Shown: positions 12,430-23,365, numbered from the stretch's first letter. The stretch: 64,000 bases of DNA from Paguma larvata (GCA_030068075.1 CM057826.1:51541116-51605115), one strand, 5' to 3'. Notes: a model not told the origin generated them from the sequence alone. Translations and numbers: made by a program.

Positions 12430-13140
12430 ACAAGAATTAAGAAAAACCAACAAAAACACTGAAGAGATATCAGTGGTTATACATCAAAAGGGAGACAGAC
12501 TTCACAGAATTACTCTAGGTAACTTACTACACAAAGAAAAAACTTAGAGGCAACAAAAAAACTCAGAAAGGAATAAATCAGAATCCAGAATTTCTATAAT
12601 ATATCAAAAATGTCCAATTTTAACAACAAAAAAAATTAGATACAAAAAGAAATGGGGGGGTGCCTGAGTGATTCAATATGTTAAGCATCTGACACTTGAT
12701 TTCAGCTCATGATCTCGCAGTCACACGTCAGGCTTCAGGCTGAGCGTGGATCCTGCTTGGGATTCTCTCTTTCCCACTCTGCTTTCCCCCTTCTCATTCT
12801 CTCTCTGTTTCTCTCTCTCTCATAAATAAATAAACACACAAAAAAATAAAAGAAACAGTTAAGTTTGATTCCTACTGGGAGAATAAGAAATCAGACAATT
12901 GGAACTGTTTCTAAGGATTTCCAGATAGTGGCCTTGGCAGAGAAAGACTACCAAACTGCTATGATAAATATGTTCAAAATACTAAAAGAACTATGTCTAA
13001 AGAATTAAAGGAAATTATAACGACAATTACATATTAAATAGAGAATTCCAAAAGAAACTTTTTTAATTGCAAATTCTGGACTTGAAAAACACAATAACTG
13101 ACTCAATGACTAAAGTTGACCTTAGAAAAAAGAAAAATAG
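12430..13140 (+). mobile_element. Old L1 5' region (L1M-type), SINE-interrupted
   Basis: Text typical of the region upstream of ORF1 or at the start of ORF1 in old L1s: AAAAATGTCCAATTTTAAC (12,607-12,625), GATAAATATGTTCAAAATACTAAAAG (about 12,963), CTATGTCTAAAGAATTAAAGGAAATTAT (12,991-13,018) and a TTCTGGACTTGAAAAACACAATAACTGA block near 13,075. All frames are broken. The next element jumps to ORF2 reverse-transcriptase sequence, so the interior has been lost. Confidence 0.55.
12654..12849 (+). mobile_element. SINEC (felid CAN SINE)
   Basis: Seven-G start running into TGCCTGAGTGATTCAATATG, the TCAGCTCATGATCTCGCAG block, CTGCTTGGGATTCTCTC, a CT-rich segment, then ATAAATAAATAAAC and an A-rich tail. 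The head is rather diverged. It interrupts the old L1. Confidence 0.9.
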
Positions 13141-13301
13141 TATTTTTCATTAACTTTTTCATATAATTTATTCTATGAAGCAAGTATTACCAAGATCAAA
13201 CAAAGATATAACAAAAAAAATAAGTTGCAGGCCAATATCCCTTATGAACATAGATGTAAAAATTTCTCCACAAAATATTAGTGAACCAATTCCAATAATA
13301 T

Positions 13302-13336
<35 letters not shown>
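13302..13336. repeat. (GAT)n microsatellite
   Basis: About 11 GAT/TGA units inside the L1 reverse-transcriptase remnant. They give the poly-methionine run in the open frame at 13175-13375. Confidence 0.95.
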
Positions 13337-13820
13337 ATACACCATGTCCAGGTGGGATTTATCCCAGAAATGTAAAGTTTAACATCTCAAGATCAATTAA
13401 TGTAGCATGCTTATTAGACTAAAAGGCAAAAAAACAAAAAAATCACATGATCATCTCAATAAACACAGAAAAGGCATCTGACAAAAATTCAGCATATTCA
13501 TTATTTAAACACTCAACCAAGCAGGAAAATAAGGGAACCTTTGTCAACTTGACAGAGTATTTAAGAAAATCTATAGCTAACATCAAACTAGACTGTGCTT
13601 CTTCCTTAAGTTTGGGAATAAAGCAAGATTGTCACTGTCTGCTCTCCTGTCACTACTTCTGTTCAAAATTGTACTGGAGGTTCTAGCTAGTTCAATAAAG
13701 CAAATATTAATATTAGCAATATTAATATTCTTAATAATATTATTATTATAAATATAGAAAGGAAGAGATAAAGAAGAAAGAAAGCTGTAAAAATTTTTTC
13801 ATCCACAGACAATAATATCT

Positions 13821-15004
13821 TGCTGGGGACCAGAAGACAATAGCCCTGATGGCGATGCCCAGGGTAAAGACCTAAGGTTCAAAGGCCATTTGCCCAGAGC
13901 CTGGACCCTGCTGGAAGGCAAGGATGTCTACAGCCCGGTGCTGGGCAGGGAAGCCATGGAGCTATGGTTTCCAATCCAAGTTGCCCTGTTTGACCCCAGA
14001 GGATGACTGGTTAGCCAGTGATGGGCAAGATCCCTCAGAGGTGGGACAACCTAAGACAGGCACAGTCGCTATGGGACTAGCAGGAAAATCTGTGCAGGGC
14101 CTAAGAAATATCATTAACCTGGGTCTAAGAAGAACTCTCAAGAAAAGCCCCTGCTGTGGTAGATGCAGGGTGAAGCAAAAGGGCTCCAGCGCCCCCCCCC
14201 CCAGCTGGAATAGGTTCTGACCTGTTTATTTAGTGTTATAAGCCTTAGAGACATATAATGTTGATCATTGTAGAAATAAAAAGAAGTTGGGATGAACACT
14301 GGGTGTTATATGTAAACCAATTTGAAAATAAACTATTATAAAATTAAAAAAAAAGAAATGAAAAGAAGATCATTCAATAGTAATAACATAAAATATAATT
14401 CTTAATCTTTTCTCACTATACTCAAGAGTGCAACCCGGCCCTCAGGAATGTGGTAATTGCTGCAGACTTTGGGTTAAGATACTATTAATGGTCAGTAGAT
14501 AATAAATGATCTTAGGGAGTAACTTTAGAGAAAACATGTTTTTCGCATAGTCTTTCAACTGTAGTCAGAGCCTTTAACTGATATCTGTATACTTTGTCCT
14601 TATTCTTTCAACCTATAATATTTACCAAAATATATCCACTAGTTATGCTTTGACTACATGTGAGCTATTTTTTCCCTCATATACTGATTGTTTAAACATT
14701 CTATGTAATCTAAAAACAAGTATCCTTTGTAGTCCTAAGAAGTGTGAAGGTCATTTTAGTCAGTTTTTTTTACTGGGAACCTTGAGAAGTTGGAATGATC
14801 TCATTCTGTCTATCTTTACAAAACGTATACTTGCTGTGCTTAGAAAAAAATTATTAAAAACCTAAGAGAATAATAAACTTCGGGCAGTCCTGATACGAGA
14901 CTGACTCCATGTTGTTTGTCCTAGACCAGCCCTCACGCAGGGAACCCTGGACCTGCCGGAATTCCTGAAGCAGGAGCTGGCCTCCCTCAGGACGGTCTCT
15001 GGCA
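13821..15004 (+). mobile_element. Probable solo LTR, 1.18 kb, TG...CA with 6-bp duplication
   Basis: The old L1 ORF2 text stops at 13,820 and resumes at 15,005 in register. The inserted block begins TGCTGGGGACC, ends GTCTCTGGCA, and is flanked by the 6-mer ATATCT at 13,815-13,820 and 15,005-15,010. TG...CA ends and a 6-bp duplication are retroviral-integration hallmarks, and 6 bp is usual for class II (betaretrovirus-like) ERVs. A poly(A) signal AATAAA lies at about 14,873, some 130 bp from the 3' end, as expected for an R/U5 region. GC content is higher than the surroundings. The open frame at 13924-14220 inside it has no recognisable domain. No gag, pol or env adjoins. I do not recognise the family. 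Confidence 0.65.
14287..14354 (+). mobile_element. Very short 5'-truncated L1 tail inside the LTR
   Basis: Carnivore L1 3' terminus (GGGATGAACACTGGGTGTTA at 14,290-14,309) plus an A-rich tail, total 68 bp. It is framed by GAAATAAAAAGAAG (14,273-14,286) and GAAATGAAAAGAAG (14,355-14,368), a 14-bp target-site duplication with one mismatch. It therefore inserted after the LTR did. Confidence 0.88.
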
Positions 15005-15974
15005 ATATCTTGTAGGAAACCATAAGGAATCTACAAAAATACTGCTAGAAAAAATCAGCAAGTTCACAGAATACAAGACTAATATTTAATAATTCATTGT
15101 ATTTTATACACTAACAATGAGCAATCAGAAAAGCAAATTAAGAGTTTTCATTCATAATAGCACCAAAAAATAATAAAATATTTAAGAATAAATTTAACAA
15201 AGGAGTGCAAGACTAGTTTACTAAAAGCTATAAAACATAGCTAAGTAACATTATCTTAATAAATGGGGATATTCTATATTAATGGATTGAAAAGGTTCAA
15301 TAATGCTAAGATGGCAATTTTTCCCAGACTTATCTTTAGTTTTAATACATTCTCTATCAACATTTCAGCAGGTTTTTGCAGAATTTAAGAGTTGACCCTA
15401 AAATATATATGGAAAAACTAAGGATCTAGAATAACCCAAAATAATTTGGAAAAAAAAAAGGAAGTGAGAGAACTTACTCATTCTAATTTAGAAACATACA
15501 ATAAAACTGCAAAAAACAAAAAGGAACAGAATTAAGAGTCCAGAAACAAATCCTTACATCTATGGACAATTCGTTTTCAATAAAGATGTCAAGAATGGGG
15601 AAAGATAATGATGGGACAATTTAATATCAATAAGTAAAATGATGAATTTTGACCCTTCATCAAAGTCACATGCAAAAATTAATTCAAAATGGATTTAAAT
15701 CTAAGACCTAAAATTATAAAACTTGTATTAAAAAAGCATAGGGAAAATCATTGTGACATCAGTTTAAGCCAAGTGTTCTTAAATACAGTAATGCACATTT
15801 ATATATGCATAAAGCATACGTTAAAAGAAAAGATGTGGTTAATTTAATTTCATCAAAATGAAAAACTTTTGCACCTGAAAAGACACCATTATGAAAAAAA
15901 AATTGTAAGCCACCAACTGGGAGAAAATATTCATGTATCTGCTGATCCTCTTGTATCTAAAAGAGGTGAAAAAA

Positions 15975-16200
15975 GGGGGTGCCTGGGTGGTACAGTCGGT
16001 TAAGTGTCTGACTTGATCTCAGCTCAGGTCATGATCTCACGGTTCATGAGTTTGAGCTCCACATCAGGCTGTGTGCTGATGGCACGGAGCCTGCTTGGAA
16101 TTCTGTTTCTCCTTCTTTCTGCCCCTCCCTTGGCTGTGTTCTCTCTCTCTCTCTCTCAAAATAAATAAATAAAAATAAATAAATAAATAAATAAATAAAA
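15975..16200 (+). mobile_element. SINEC (felid CAN SINE) with long (AAAT)n tail
   Basis: GGGGGTGCCTGGGTGGTACAGTCGG head, CAGGTCATGATCTCACGG, a CT block (TCTCTCTCTCTCTCTC near 16,141-16,157), then a long AAATAAATAAAT tail to 16,200. The flanks AAAAGAG..AAAAAAG suggest an imperfect duplication. Inserted in the old L1. Confidence 0.93.
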
Positions 16201-16647
16201 GAGAAAAAAGAAAAACTGACAACTAAAACTATAAATGCAAACAACCAATTAAAAATTAAGAAAAATATCTAAATAGATATTTCACTAAAGACATACAAAT
16301 AGCTAATAATCACATAAAAATGTGTTCAATAATATTTGTCATTAGGGAAATACAAATTAAAACCACAATAAGATACCACTTTATACCCACAAAAATGAGT
16401 GTATTCCAAAGGAGACAATCACAAGTGCTGACAAAAAATGTGGAGGAACTGGAATTCCTATGCATTGCTGGTGAGATGTAATATGGTACAGACACTTTGG
16501 AAAACAATTTGGGAGTTTCTTAGAAAGTTAAACAATAAACTTACTATACAATCCAATAATTTTATTCCTACCTAAGAGAAACAAAAACATATCCACACAA
16601 AGACCTACATACAAATGTTCATGGCAGTGTTATTTACAATAGCCAAA

Positions 16648-16892
16648 GGAGGCACCTGGGTGACTCAGTCGGTTAGGTGTCTGACTTTGACTCAAGTCAT
16701 AATCTCACATTTCATGAGTTTGAGCCCTGCATCAGGCTCTGTGCTGCAGCTCAGAGCCTGAAGACTGCTTCAGATTCTGTTCTCCCTCTCTCTCTGTCCC
16801 TCACCCACTCACACTCTGTCTCTGTCTCTGTCTCTCTATGTCTCTTTCTCTCTCCTCTCAAAAATAAACATTGAAAAAATTTTTAAAAACCT
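16648..16892 (+). mobile_element. SINEC (felid CAN SINE)
   Basis: GGAGGCACCTGGGTGACTCAG head, TCATAATCTCACATTTCATG, CAGCTCAGAGCCTG, then TCTCTGTCTCTGTCTCTC and an AAAATAAACATTG..A-rich tail. It splits L1 text that reads ACAATAGCCAAAGG on the left and resumes at ACCTAGAAACTATTC on the right. Confidence 0.93.
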
Positions 16893-17316
16893 AGAAACTA
16901 TTCAAATGCCTACCAACTTGAGAATGGATAAAGAAGCTGTAATATATCCACCCAATAGAATAAAAAGAATCTAACTACTAGTCCATGCTACAACATGATC
17001 AGAAACATTATAAAAAAGATGCAAAGATTATGTAATGTCGATTTATATGAAATGTTTGCAACAGGAAAAATAGACAGCAGATCAAGGGTCACCTGATGCT
17101 GGAAATGGGAGTTGAAACTGTCAACAGGCACAAGAGATCTTTTCGAGATCTATCCCTTTGATAGAAATGTTCTAAAACTAGATTATAGTGATTATGGCAC
17201 AACTCTATAAATTGACTAAAATCATTACATTTTACATTTAAACAAGTGAATTTTATGGTATGTAAATTTTACTTCCACCAACTACCAAAATAATTAAGTG
17301 AACACATAAGATGAAA

Positions 17317-17323
17317 GATAGAT

Positions 17324-17366
<43 letters not shown>

Positions 17367-17373
17367 GATAGAT
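17317..17373. repeat. (GATA)n microsatellite
   Basis: About 13 GATA/TAGA units, imperfect at both ends, just past the 3' end of the old L1. Tetranucleotide arrays of this length are commonly length-polymorphic. Confidence 0.96.
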
Positions 17374-17608
17374 TAAAAAAGTTAAGCAACTGGAAATATA
17401 ATTCATGTCACTTGCAAATGATATGCGTTGAAACTACATATAGAAATCTAAAACAATATCTACCATATCTTGATATCCCCTACCATAGGTGATGCTTCAG
17501 TCCTTTGTCAATTTCAAATCATGATTTGAGAGGAGATTTGGGAACTGAACTGAAAAAAGGAGACAAATGAGCAAAAACTTTTAAAGAGTAACTTAACAAC
17601 TAAGTCAC

Positions 17609-17809
17609 AGGGCACCTAGATGGCTCAGTGAGTTAAGCATCCGACTCTTGATTTTGGCTCAGGTCATGATCTCCCAGTTCATAGGTTCGAGCCCCACATC
17701 AGACTCTGCGGGAGAGTGCAGATTCTGGCTATACAGTGCTCTCTCCATTGACTGCTTGGGATTCTCTCTCTCCCTCTCTCTCTCTCTCTCTGCATTTCCC
17801 CTAATTGTG

Positions 17810-17841
<32 letters not shown>

Positions 17842-17877
17842 ATAAATAAATAAACATGAAAACATTAAGAAAAAAAT
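17609..17877 (+). mobile_element. SINEC (felid CAN SINE)
   Basis: AGGGCACCTAGATGGCTCAG head, a good B box (GGTTCGAGCCCC near 17,684), TGGGATTCTCTCTCTCC, two long CT tracts (17,762-17,791 and 17,811-17,838), and an AAATAAATAAATAAAC tail. TAAGTCA at 17,601-17,607 and 17,878-17,884 is a candidate duplication. This copy has the longest CT tracts in the window. Confidence 0.93.
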
Positions 17878-17884
17878 TAAGTCA

Positions 17885-18485
17885 ATGTATGACATAATAA
17901 TAAGATCAAGATCAAATATAGGTCACTGAACACTGAATTTATGTCACTCCACATAAATAACATGTAAAACAGATGATAAATGGATGAAACCATAAGTGTT
18001 GAGATCTCTGACTCATAACATCAATATCAAAAACAATCTGAGTGAATGATTTAAATTCTCATGAGAAAAGTCAGAAAACTTAATATTCACATTTTGCATC
18101 ATTTGCTCTAAGCTAGTCAATAAATTTATAACCGTGAGGTTTTTAAAATCATTATTTTCCCAGATAAAGTACCCCAGAAATCCTTTCCCCACATGTGCAA
18201 TAATTTCTTACCTCAGAAAGACAAATAAGAATTTTTCTTCTTTATAATGACTGGATAAAGCTGAAGAAAGCATTTTTCTCCTCTACCCTATATACATTCA
18301 AAGAAAATAAGTTACTGATATTTATTATAATTCTAGTACAACCACAGAGTTATAACCATAGAAACTTAAAATATTATCATATTTAAGGCACTGGGGAGTC
18401 TGGCATGCTTGGAAGCACCAAAATTATTGTCAAAATTATTGTCAGTGCATTAGACAAGAGTGCGAATAAGAGCAAAGATTCCCTG
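17885..18485. other. No gene or named repeat seen
   Basis: AT-rich spacer between two SINEs. No convincing frame or repeat. Confidence 0.4.
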
Positions 18486-18500
18486 AAAAAGCAAATGTCA

Positions 18501-18713
18501 GGGGCGCCTGGGTGGCTCAGTTGGTTAGCGGCCGACTTCAGCTCAGGTCATGATCTCACAGTCTGTGAGTTCGAGCCCCGCGTCGGGCTCTGTGCTAATG
18601 GCTCAGAGCCTGGAGCCTGCTTCAGATTCCATGTCTCCCTCCCTCTCTGCCCTTCCCCTGCTCATACTCTGTCTCTATGTCTCTCAAAAATAAATAAACA
18701 TTAAAAAAAAAAA
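18501..18713 (+). mobile_element. SINEC, near-consensus copy with 15-bp duplication
   Basis: Starts GGGGCGCCTGGGTGGCTCAG, keeps a perfect-looking B box (GTTCGAGCCCCGCG, 18,569-18,582), TCAGAGCCTGGAGCCTGCTT, a modest CT block, and CTCAAAAATAAATAAACATT followed by a pure A run. AAAAAGCAAATGTCA is found intact at 18,486-18,500 and 18,714-18,728. The exact 15-bp target-site duplication and pure tail mark it as one of the youngest insertions here. Confidence 0.97.
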
Positions 18714-18728
18714 AAAAAGCAAATGTCA

Positions 18729-19695
18729 GAGATCAATGGAAATTGCTTCCTTATTAGTAATTGCAATTGCTCATGGGATGTAGGTCGTTATGGAAATTAG
18801 AGTGAGGATGAGGAAAATTAAGAGACTGGGAAATATTGTCATAATGGGCACAAGTTCATCCACAAACTCTGTATAAAACTTTTCTTCTTTGAGTTATGCC
18901 TAAAACCATCCTGATCTCCTGTTGTTATCAAGTTCAAATTAAGTCTCCCAAGGTTCTGAAAGCCAGTCTCATCTGTGTTTTTGCCTTTGTTTACCTGGGA
19001 TTCTTACAGAGTCTGAGTTCCGGGAGGGGGTGGGGGGGTGAATCATGGTATTTAGTAATAAATGAGCCTTATTTAACAACCCTGAGAGATTACAGAAAAT
19101 TTTAACACTAGAATTTGATTCTTGATTTTGTAAAGGAAAGATGGCATTACCCTGTTTTTCAGAATTACACTAAAAAGCAGTGAAACATTTTAAAAGAGAC
19201 ATTCTTAATCACATTCAATTTAAGGAATGGGACTGCCCGCACAGACTGAACTTTTAAAATAATTTTGCTTAGGGAATAAAAGAAGCACTCCTGGTTTGCT
19301 ATTCCATGTCTTGAAGGTACACAACTCAAAGCTGCATCATCAATGTTATGAGCAGCTGGGAACAGGGAGTGTCCACAAGGCATCACTCATAAAGACCTCA
19401 TACTTCTCCATGACAGTATCTCCTCTTTTCACAAGCAAAGAGAGGCAAACCTCTATTCACTGAGTGCTCTTCTACATAACATCTAGTCCATATTTTCATG
19501 CACATTCAAAAATAATTTAATACTTTTTTCACTAGAGCAGATTAGAGGCTGGTGTCTTCCTTTATTTACTTTTTAGATGCTGATGTTGATATTGCCATTG
19601 CTTTCGAGATCATGAAGCTAGCTATCATTAAGAAGACAATGAGATATCTGCATTTATTTTGCTCTTTTTCAATGCTACCCAGAAAAATAATGTTC
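18729..19695. other. No gene or named repeat seen
   Basis: A GGGAGGGGGTGGGGGGGTG G-run lies at 19,022-19,040. A weak MIR-like trace may sit near 19,450-19,520. The short open frames at 18896-19105 and 19165-19386 lack any recognisable domain. Confidence 0.35.
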
Positions 19696-19699
19696 TAAC

Positions 19700-19925
19700 G
19701 CAAAAAGATTTGAGGCCCACAGACTTACGTAGAAGTATAGATTTTGTCACAAATTGGCTATAAACCCTGGGGCGATTTCCTTAATCTCTCTGAGCCTCTG
19801 GAGGATAGTGATTATAATGCCTATCTAGAGGGCTAGAGAAATGACTTAAATAAACAGGATATATTAAGCTATTTATGATAGAGCCTGACTGAGAGGGTAT
19901 ATTCAGTAAGACAACTAAGGGGCCA
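19700..19925 (+). mobile_element. MIR SINE
   Basis: Diverged MIR in order: TTTTGTCACAAATTGGCTATAAACC, a GGGCGATTTCCTTAATCTCTCTGAGCCTC core (19,770-19,799), GATTATAATGCCTATCTAGAGGG, then ATAGAGCCTGACTGAGAGGGTATATTCAGTAA as the degraded 3' part. Confidence 0.75.
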
Positions 19926-21160
19926 TGTTCAAAATGCAATCTGAGTGTTTGATCTTAAGAATTGCCTGGCTCCTGCAATTCTAATTCATGTGTTCTAGAA
20001 AAATTAAAATGATAGAAAATTGCATTACATTAAGAATTTTCCAGTTCTTCATGTCTCCTCTACAGGCAGAGATGAGCACACTGTTGCCAAGGGGACAACC
20101 CAGTCTACAACCTGTTTCTGCAAATAAAATCTTACTAGACAGAGCAATATACAATCATTTACATATTGCCTATGACTGCCTTTGCACTGCAAAGGCAGAG
20201 TTAAGTAGTTGTGACAGAAACTTATGGCCTGTAAAGCCAAAAGTCTTTACTATCTGGTCCTTTACAGAAAAAGCTTACCTACCCCTCCTGATTGTAGAGT
20301 GCACTGTATAGGCACATAGAGAAAAATCAGTATCAGAACCTATATAGTCTTGTAGGTAAAATCAAGCTTAAGCATTCAAACTTAACCAGCTAATAGAAGA
20401 AGTTATGAGGAGGGCAAAACCCAAATGAATAAACTGTAGAGGTTAACTACCGAGTCTCTGAAAAGATTTTCAGAAGAATAGGTCATGGTTATGGTCCAGT
20501 GTAATATCTTAGGAAGTCTACATTTTGATGGGGGGAGGGGTTGAAAATAAAATAAAGATTTCTTAACATATTTGCCAACTGAAATCAATACACAGGTAAT
20601 TTGTAGAAGTACAAGTTTATTGCTAAACAGACTTTTACTTGAATGTCAAAGTACCAAAAAAGTACCAAAAAGTCACAGAAACATTATGTCTTGGGCACTA
20701 AGACTCCTGTGTGCTTTTAAAGTTTAAAGAGTGCTCAAGTGACAGAAACTCATGAAAGATGACAGTCTACTAGCCTTTCTCAACCAGGATTCCATGAGAG
20801 CATTAAGCCCTAAATAACTCAAGACATGGGTCATATATAAAAAACTAACTTATTTCCTATGCGTCTAATATGGTACCAGCACACTATCCTTAGGAGAACT
20901 GAGGAAAGAGTAGCTCAATCGTTTTCTGTATACCTTAATTTTTCTTCAGTAGACAAAAGCTGGTAGATAGAGGATTGACAGACCATGACTTAGTCACATT
21001 TTTTTGACAAGACCTATAAGAGCCCTACTCTCTGTCCTGAGCTTTGACCATCAAGAAATGTCTATGGGGTGTGAATTAGAGATAAACTAGATTAAGAGAT
21101 CATAAAGAAACCATACAATCATCAGATCATCATAGCTGTAGGGTCAGAGATCTACTAATC
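19926..21160. other. No gene or named repeat seen
   Basis: Open frames at 19988-20311 and 20049-20240 overlap on opposite strands and show no recognisable domain. A short AAAAAGTACCA direct repeat lies near 20,657-20,680. Confidence 0.35.
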
Positions 21161-21164
21161 ATGA

Positions 21165-21265
21165 GGCTCTTGGAAACTAAATGCAATAACACTTGCTAAG
21201 TTCTTTCAATTTAATAGGGGCTCAGTAAAGGATAACAGCTATTAATTTTTAATGGTTATTACTAT
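21165..21265 (+). mobile_element. MIR/L2 3'-end fragment
   Basis: ATGCAATAACACTTGCTAAGTTC.. followed by GGGGCTCAGTAAAGGATAACAGCTATTA matches the shared MIR/L2 terminus (a 'gcgctcaataaatgttagctatta' type end), diverged. Confidence 0.55.
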
Positions 21266-21540
21266 TACATCCAATTCTCAACATTTTCTAGCAAATGAAC
21301 CACTTTGCTTTAAAGGCACCATACCATAATGGCCAACCAGTGAGCAGAATGAGCAGAGTCTGAGTGGACAGAATGTCCAGAAGATGAAACTGGCTTGAAA
21401 ATGGAGAAAATATTTGAGAATATCTTTTAGCTTTTCAAGTAAGTTACAGTCAAATAATTCAACAATTTAAACAACAAAAGAGTCACTATTCATACATTCC
21501 CTAACAGAAAAATATCCAGTTTGGTAAGGCCTGGATTTTT

Positions 21541-21922
21541 TTCCTTCAAGTTTTTATTTAAATTCCAGTTAGTTAACATACAGTGTAATATTAGTGTCAG
21601 GTGTAGAATTCAGTGATTCATCACTTACACCCAGTGCTCATCACAAGTGCCCTCCTTAATCACCATCACCTATTTAGCCCATCCCCCTGCGCACCTCTCC
21701 TCCAGTAGCCTGCAGTTTGTTCTCTACAGTTAAGAGTCTGTTTCCTGGTTTACCTCATTTTGCCTCCCACTATGTTCATCTGTTTTGTTTCTTAAATTCA
21801 CATATGCGTGAAATCATATGGTGTTTGTCTTTCTCTGACTTGACTTATTTCACTTAGCAAAATACTCTCTAGCTGCATCCACATCATTGCAAGTGGCAAG
21901 ATTTCATTCTTCTTTTTTATGT
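21541..21922 (-). mobile_element. 5'-truncated L1, 3' end, minus strand
   Basis: Read on the minus strand this is the ORF2 C-terminal tail and 3' UTR of a carnivore L1: TTTGCTAAGTGAAATAAGTCA.., CATATGATTTCACGCATATGTG.., and GAGGGCACTTGTGATGAGCACTGGGTG. The exact 10-mer CTGGATTTTT occurs at 21,531-21,540 and 21,923-21,932, a target-site duplication. It is the only minus-strand L1 I recognise. Confidence 0.9.
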
Positions 21923-21949
21923 CTGGATTTTTAAAAATAATGATTCAAA

Positions 21950-22715
21950 TGTTAACAGAAATACCACGGAATATAGACTTTGTTAAGAATGTTAGAAGAG
22001 TTTTCATTCTTCAAGAAAATTTCACTAGTAATTAGGCAAATGTAAATAAAATAGATAACATTTTTCTCACCACAGCTGGTAAAAATATATATATATAAAC
22101 ATAAATAATAAATATCCATTGCTGCCAATGCATGAAGAGGAATACTCTCACACTGATAGAAGCATAAATTGGTGTAACCATTTTAGAAGGTAAGTTGGCA
22201 TCTATTTTAGGTGTGCATATCTTTTCACTCAGTGATTCCACTTCTATGAATCTATGCTACAGAACCCTGACATGTTCAGAGAAACATGTTCAAAATTATT
22301 CTTGCCTTCTTTTTTACAGTTAAAAACGAAAACAAATTTTATCAACAGGGAAAAGCATACATTAATTATGATTGTACTATGTTACTGATGCAATACAACC
22401 ATTTTAAATCATGAAACAATTTATATAACTGATTTGTAAAGTGGTTCCAGGTATACTAATTCAAAAGAAGGGAACATTCCAGAAAATCTTGATAATATGG
22501 TTTTGTTTATATAAATTCTTCATAGAGATAGGATGTATTTGTACATACATGTGCACACATGTGATTCCAAAGGCAAAGAAAAATATATGGAAAGATATAT
22601 ACCAAACAGATGATAGGTGTTCTCATTGAGAAAAGGATGAGATTGGGAGATGATTAAGAGTGAAGTTACTAGTTTTTATACCTTACTTATTAAATATTTT
22701 TAAATGATTTTAAAT
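21950..22715 (+). mobile_element. Old L1 (L1M-type) 3' portion
   Basis: Follows the end of ORF2 and 3' UTR of old L1s: TTGGTGTAACCATTTTAGAAG near 22,170-22,190, TCACTCAGTGATTCCACTTCTATGAATCTATGCTACAGA near 22,227-22,263, AAAGATATATACCAAACAGATGATAGGTG near 22,591-22,619, and a TTTATACCTTAC tail. No intact frame. Confidence 0.65.
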
Positions 22716-22723
22716 TATCAATT

Positions 22724-22937
22724 GAGGCACCTGGTTGGCTCAGTTCATTGGAAGTCCGACTTCAGTTCAAGTCATGATCTCACAGCTGGTGGGTTTGAGC
22801 CCCATATAGGGCTCTGTGCTGACAGCTCAGAGCGTGGAGCCTGCCTTGGATTCTGTTGGTCTCTCTCTTGTTGCCCCTACCTTGCTCACTCTCTGTCTCT
22901 CTCTCAAAAATTAAAAAAAATTTAATTTAAAAAAAGA
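22724..22937 (+). mobile_element. SINEC (felid CAN SINE)
   Basis: GAGGCACCTGGTTGGCTCAG head, GTCATGATCTCACAGCTGG, CTCAGAGCGTGGAGCCTGCC, a short CT block and an irregular A/T-rich tail. A flanking duplication is not clear. Confidence 0.92.
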
Positions 22938-22940
22938 AAA

Positions 22941-23352
22941 TTTAATCAAGTATACATTACTTTTGTGATTAAAAGTATTTTGAATCATTACCAATAGATC
23001 TATCTATATCTATTTTTATGATTTGGTCCAGATAAAGCCCTAGAAGCTTGATCTAATAATAAAGACTTCTTCCATCAATATAAATTAGTCAGGTGGAAAA
23101 ATTACTGCTAATTTTCCAAAATTAAAGGGAAGAGCAATAAATCTGTTAGAAGGATCAAGTAATGAGTAGTCTCCATTTAAAGTAAACAAACATTAATCTA
23201 GTACTAGCATCACTGTGAGTTGCCTGGCCCTGAGAGATTGCTAAAAGATATATAAGCCCTGGCCTAAAGGAGATCTCAGTTTAGTAGAAGCACTTGACAT
23301 ATTGATTGCTTCAATATCCTGAGATATATACAGTAATTGAAGCATCAAGATA
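22941..23352. other. No gene or named repeat seen
   Basis: AT-rich unique-looking spacer between SINEs. Confidence 0.4.
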
Positions 23353-23365
23353 CTATAACAACAGT

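Larger units (their letters stand above)
13155..17290 (+). mobile_element. Old L1 (L1MA-like) ORF2 to 3' end, multiply interrupted
   Basis: Degenerate ORF2 in plus orientation. Reverse-transcriptase text starts near 13,175 (CCAATATCCCTTATGAACA = R/QPISLMN, then GTGGGATTTATCCCAGAAATG = VGFIPEM at 13,352-13,372, then AAGGCATCTGACAAAA = KASDK near 13,468). The polymerase-active-site region near 13,805 is split by the LTR at 13,821-15,004, after which ORF2 continues to about 16,650 and on past another SINE. It ends in a 3' UTR with GGTATGTAAATTTTACTTC near 17,257-17,275. Frameshifts and stops are everywhere, so there is no active product. Three SINEs interrupt or abut it. Confidence 0.75.

Noticed and set aside
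13924..14220. Open frame inside the 1.18-kb LTR, considered as an LTR-encoded protein
   Set aside because: 98 codons, no recognisable similarity, and interrupted family knowledge; LTR-encoded genes are rare and nothing here supports one.
18501..18580. tRNA gene candidates (A and B boxes at each SINE head)
   Set aside because: The boxes belong to tRNA-derived SINECs. The heads do not fold as complete tRNA genes and are followed by the SINE body.
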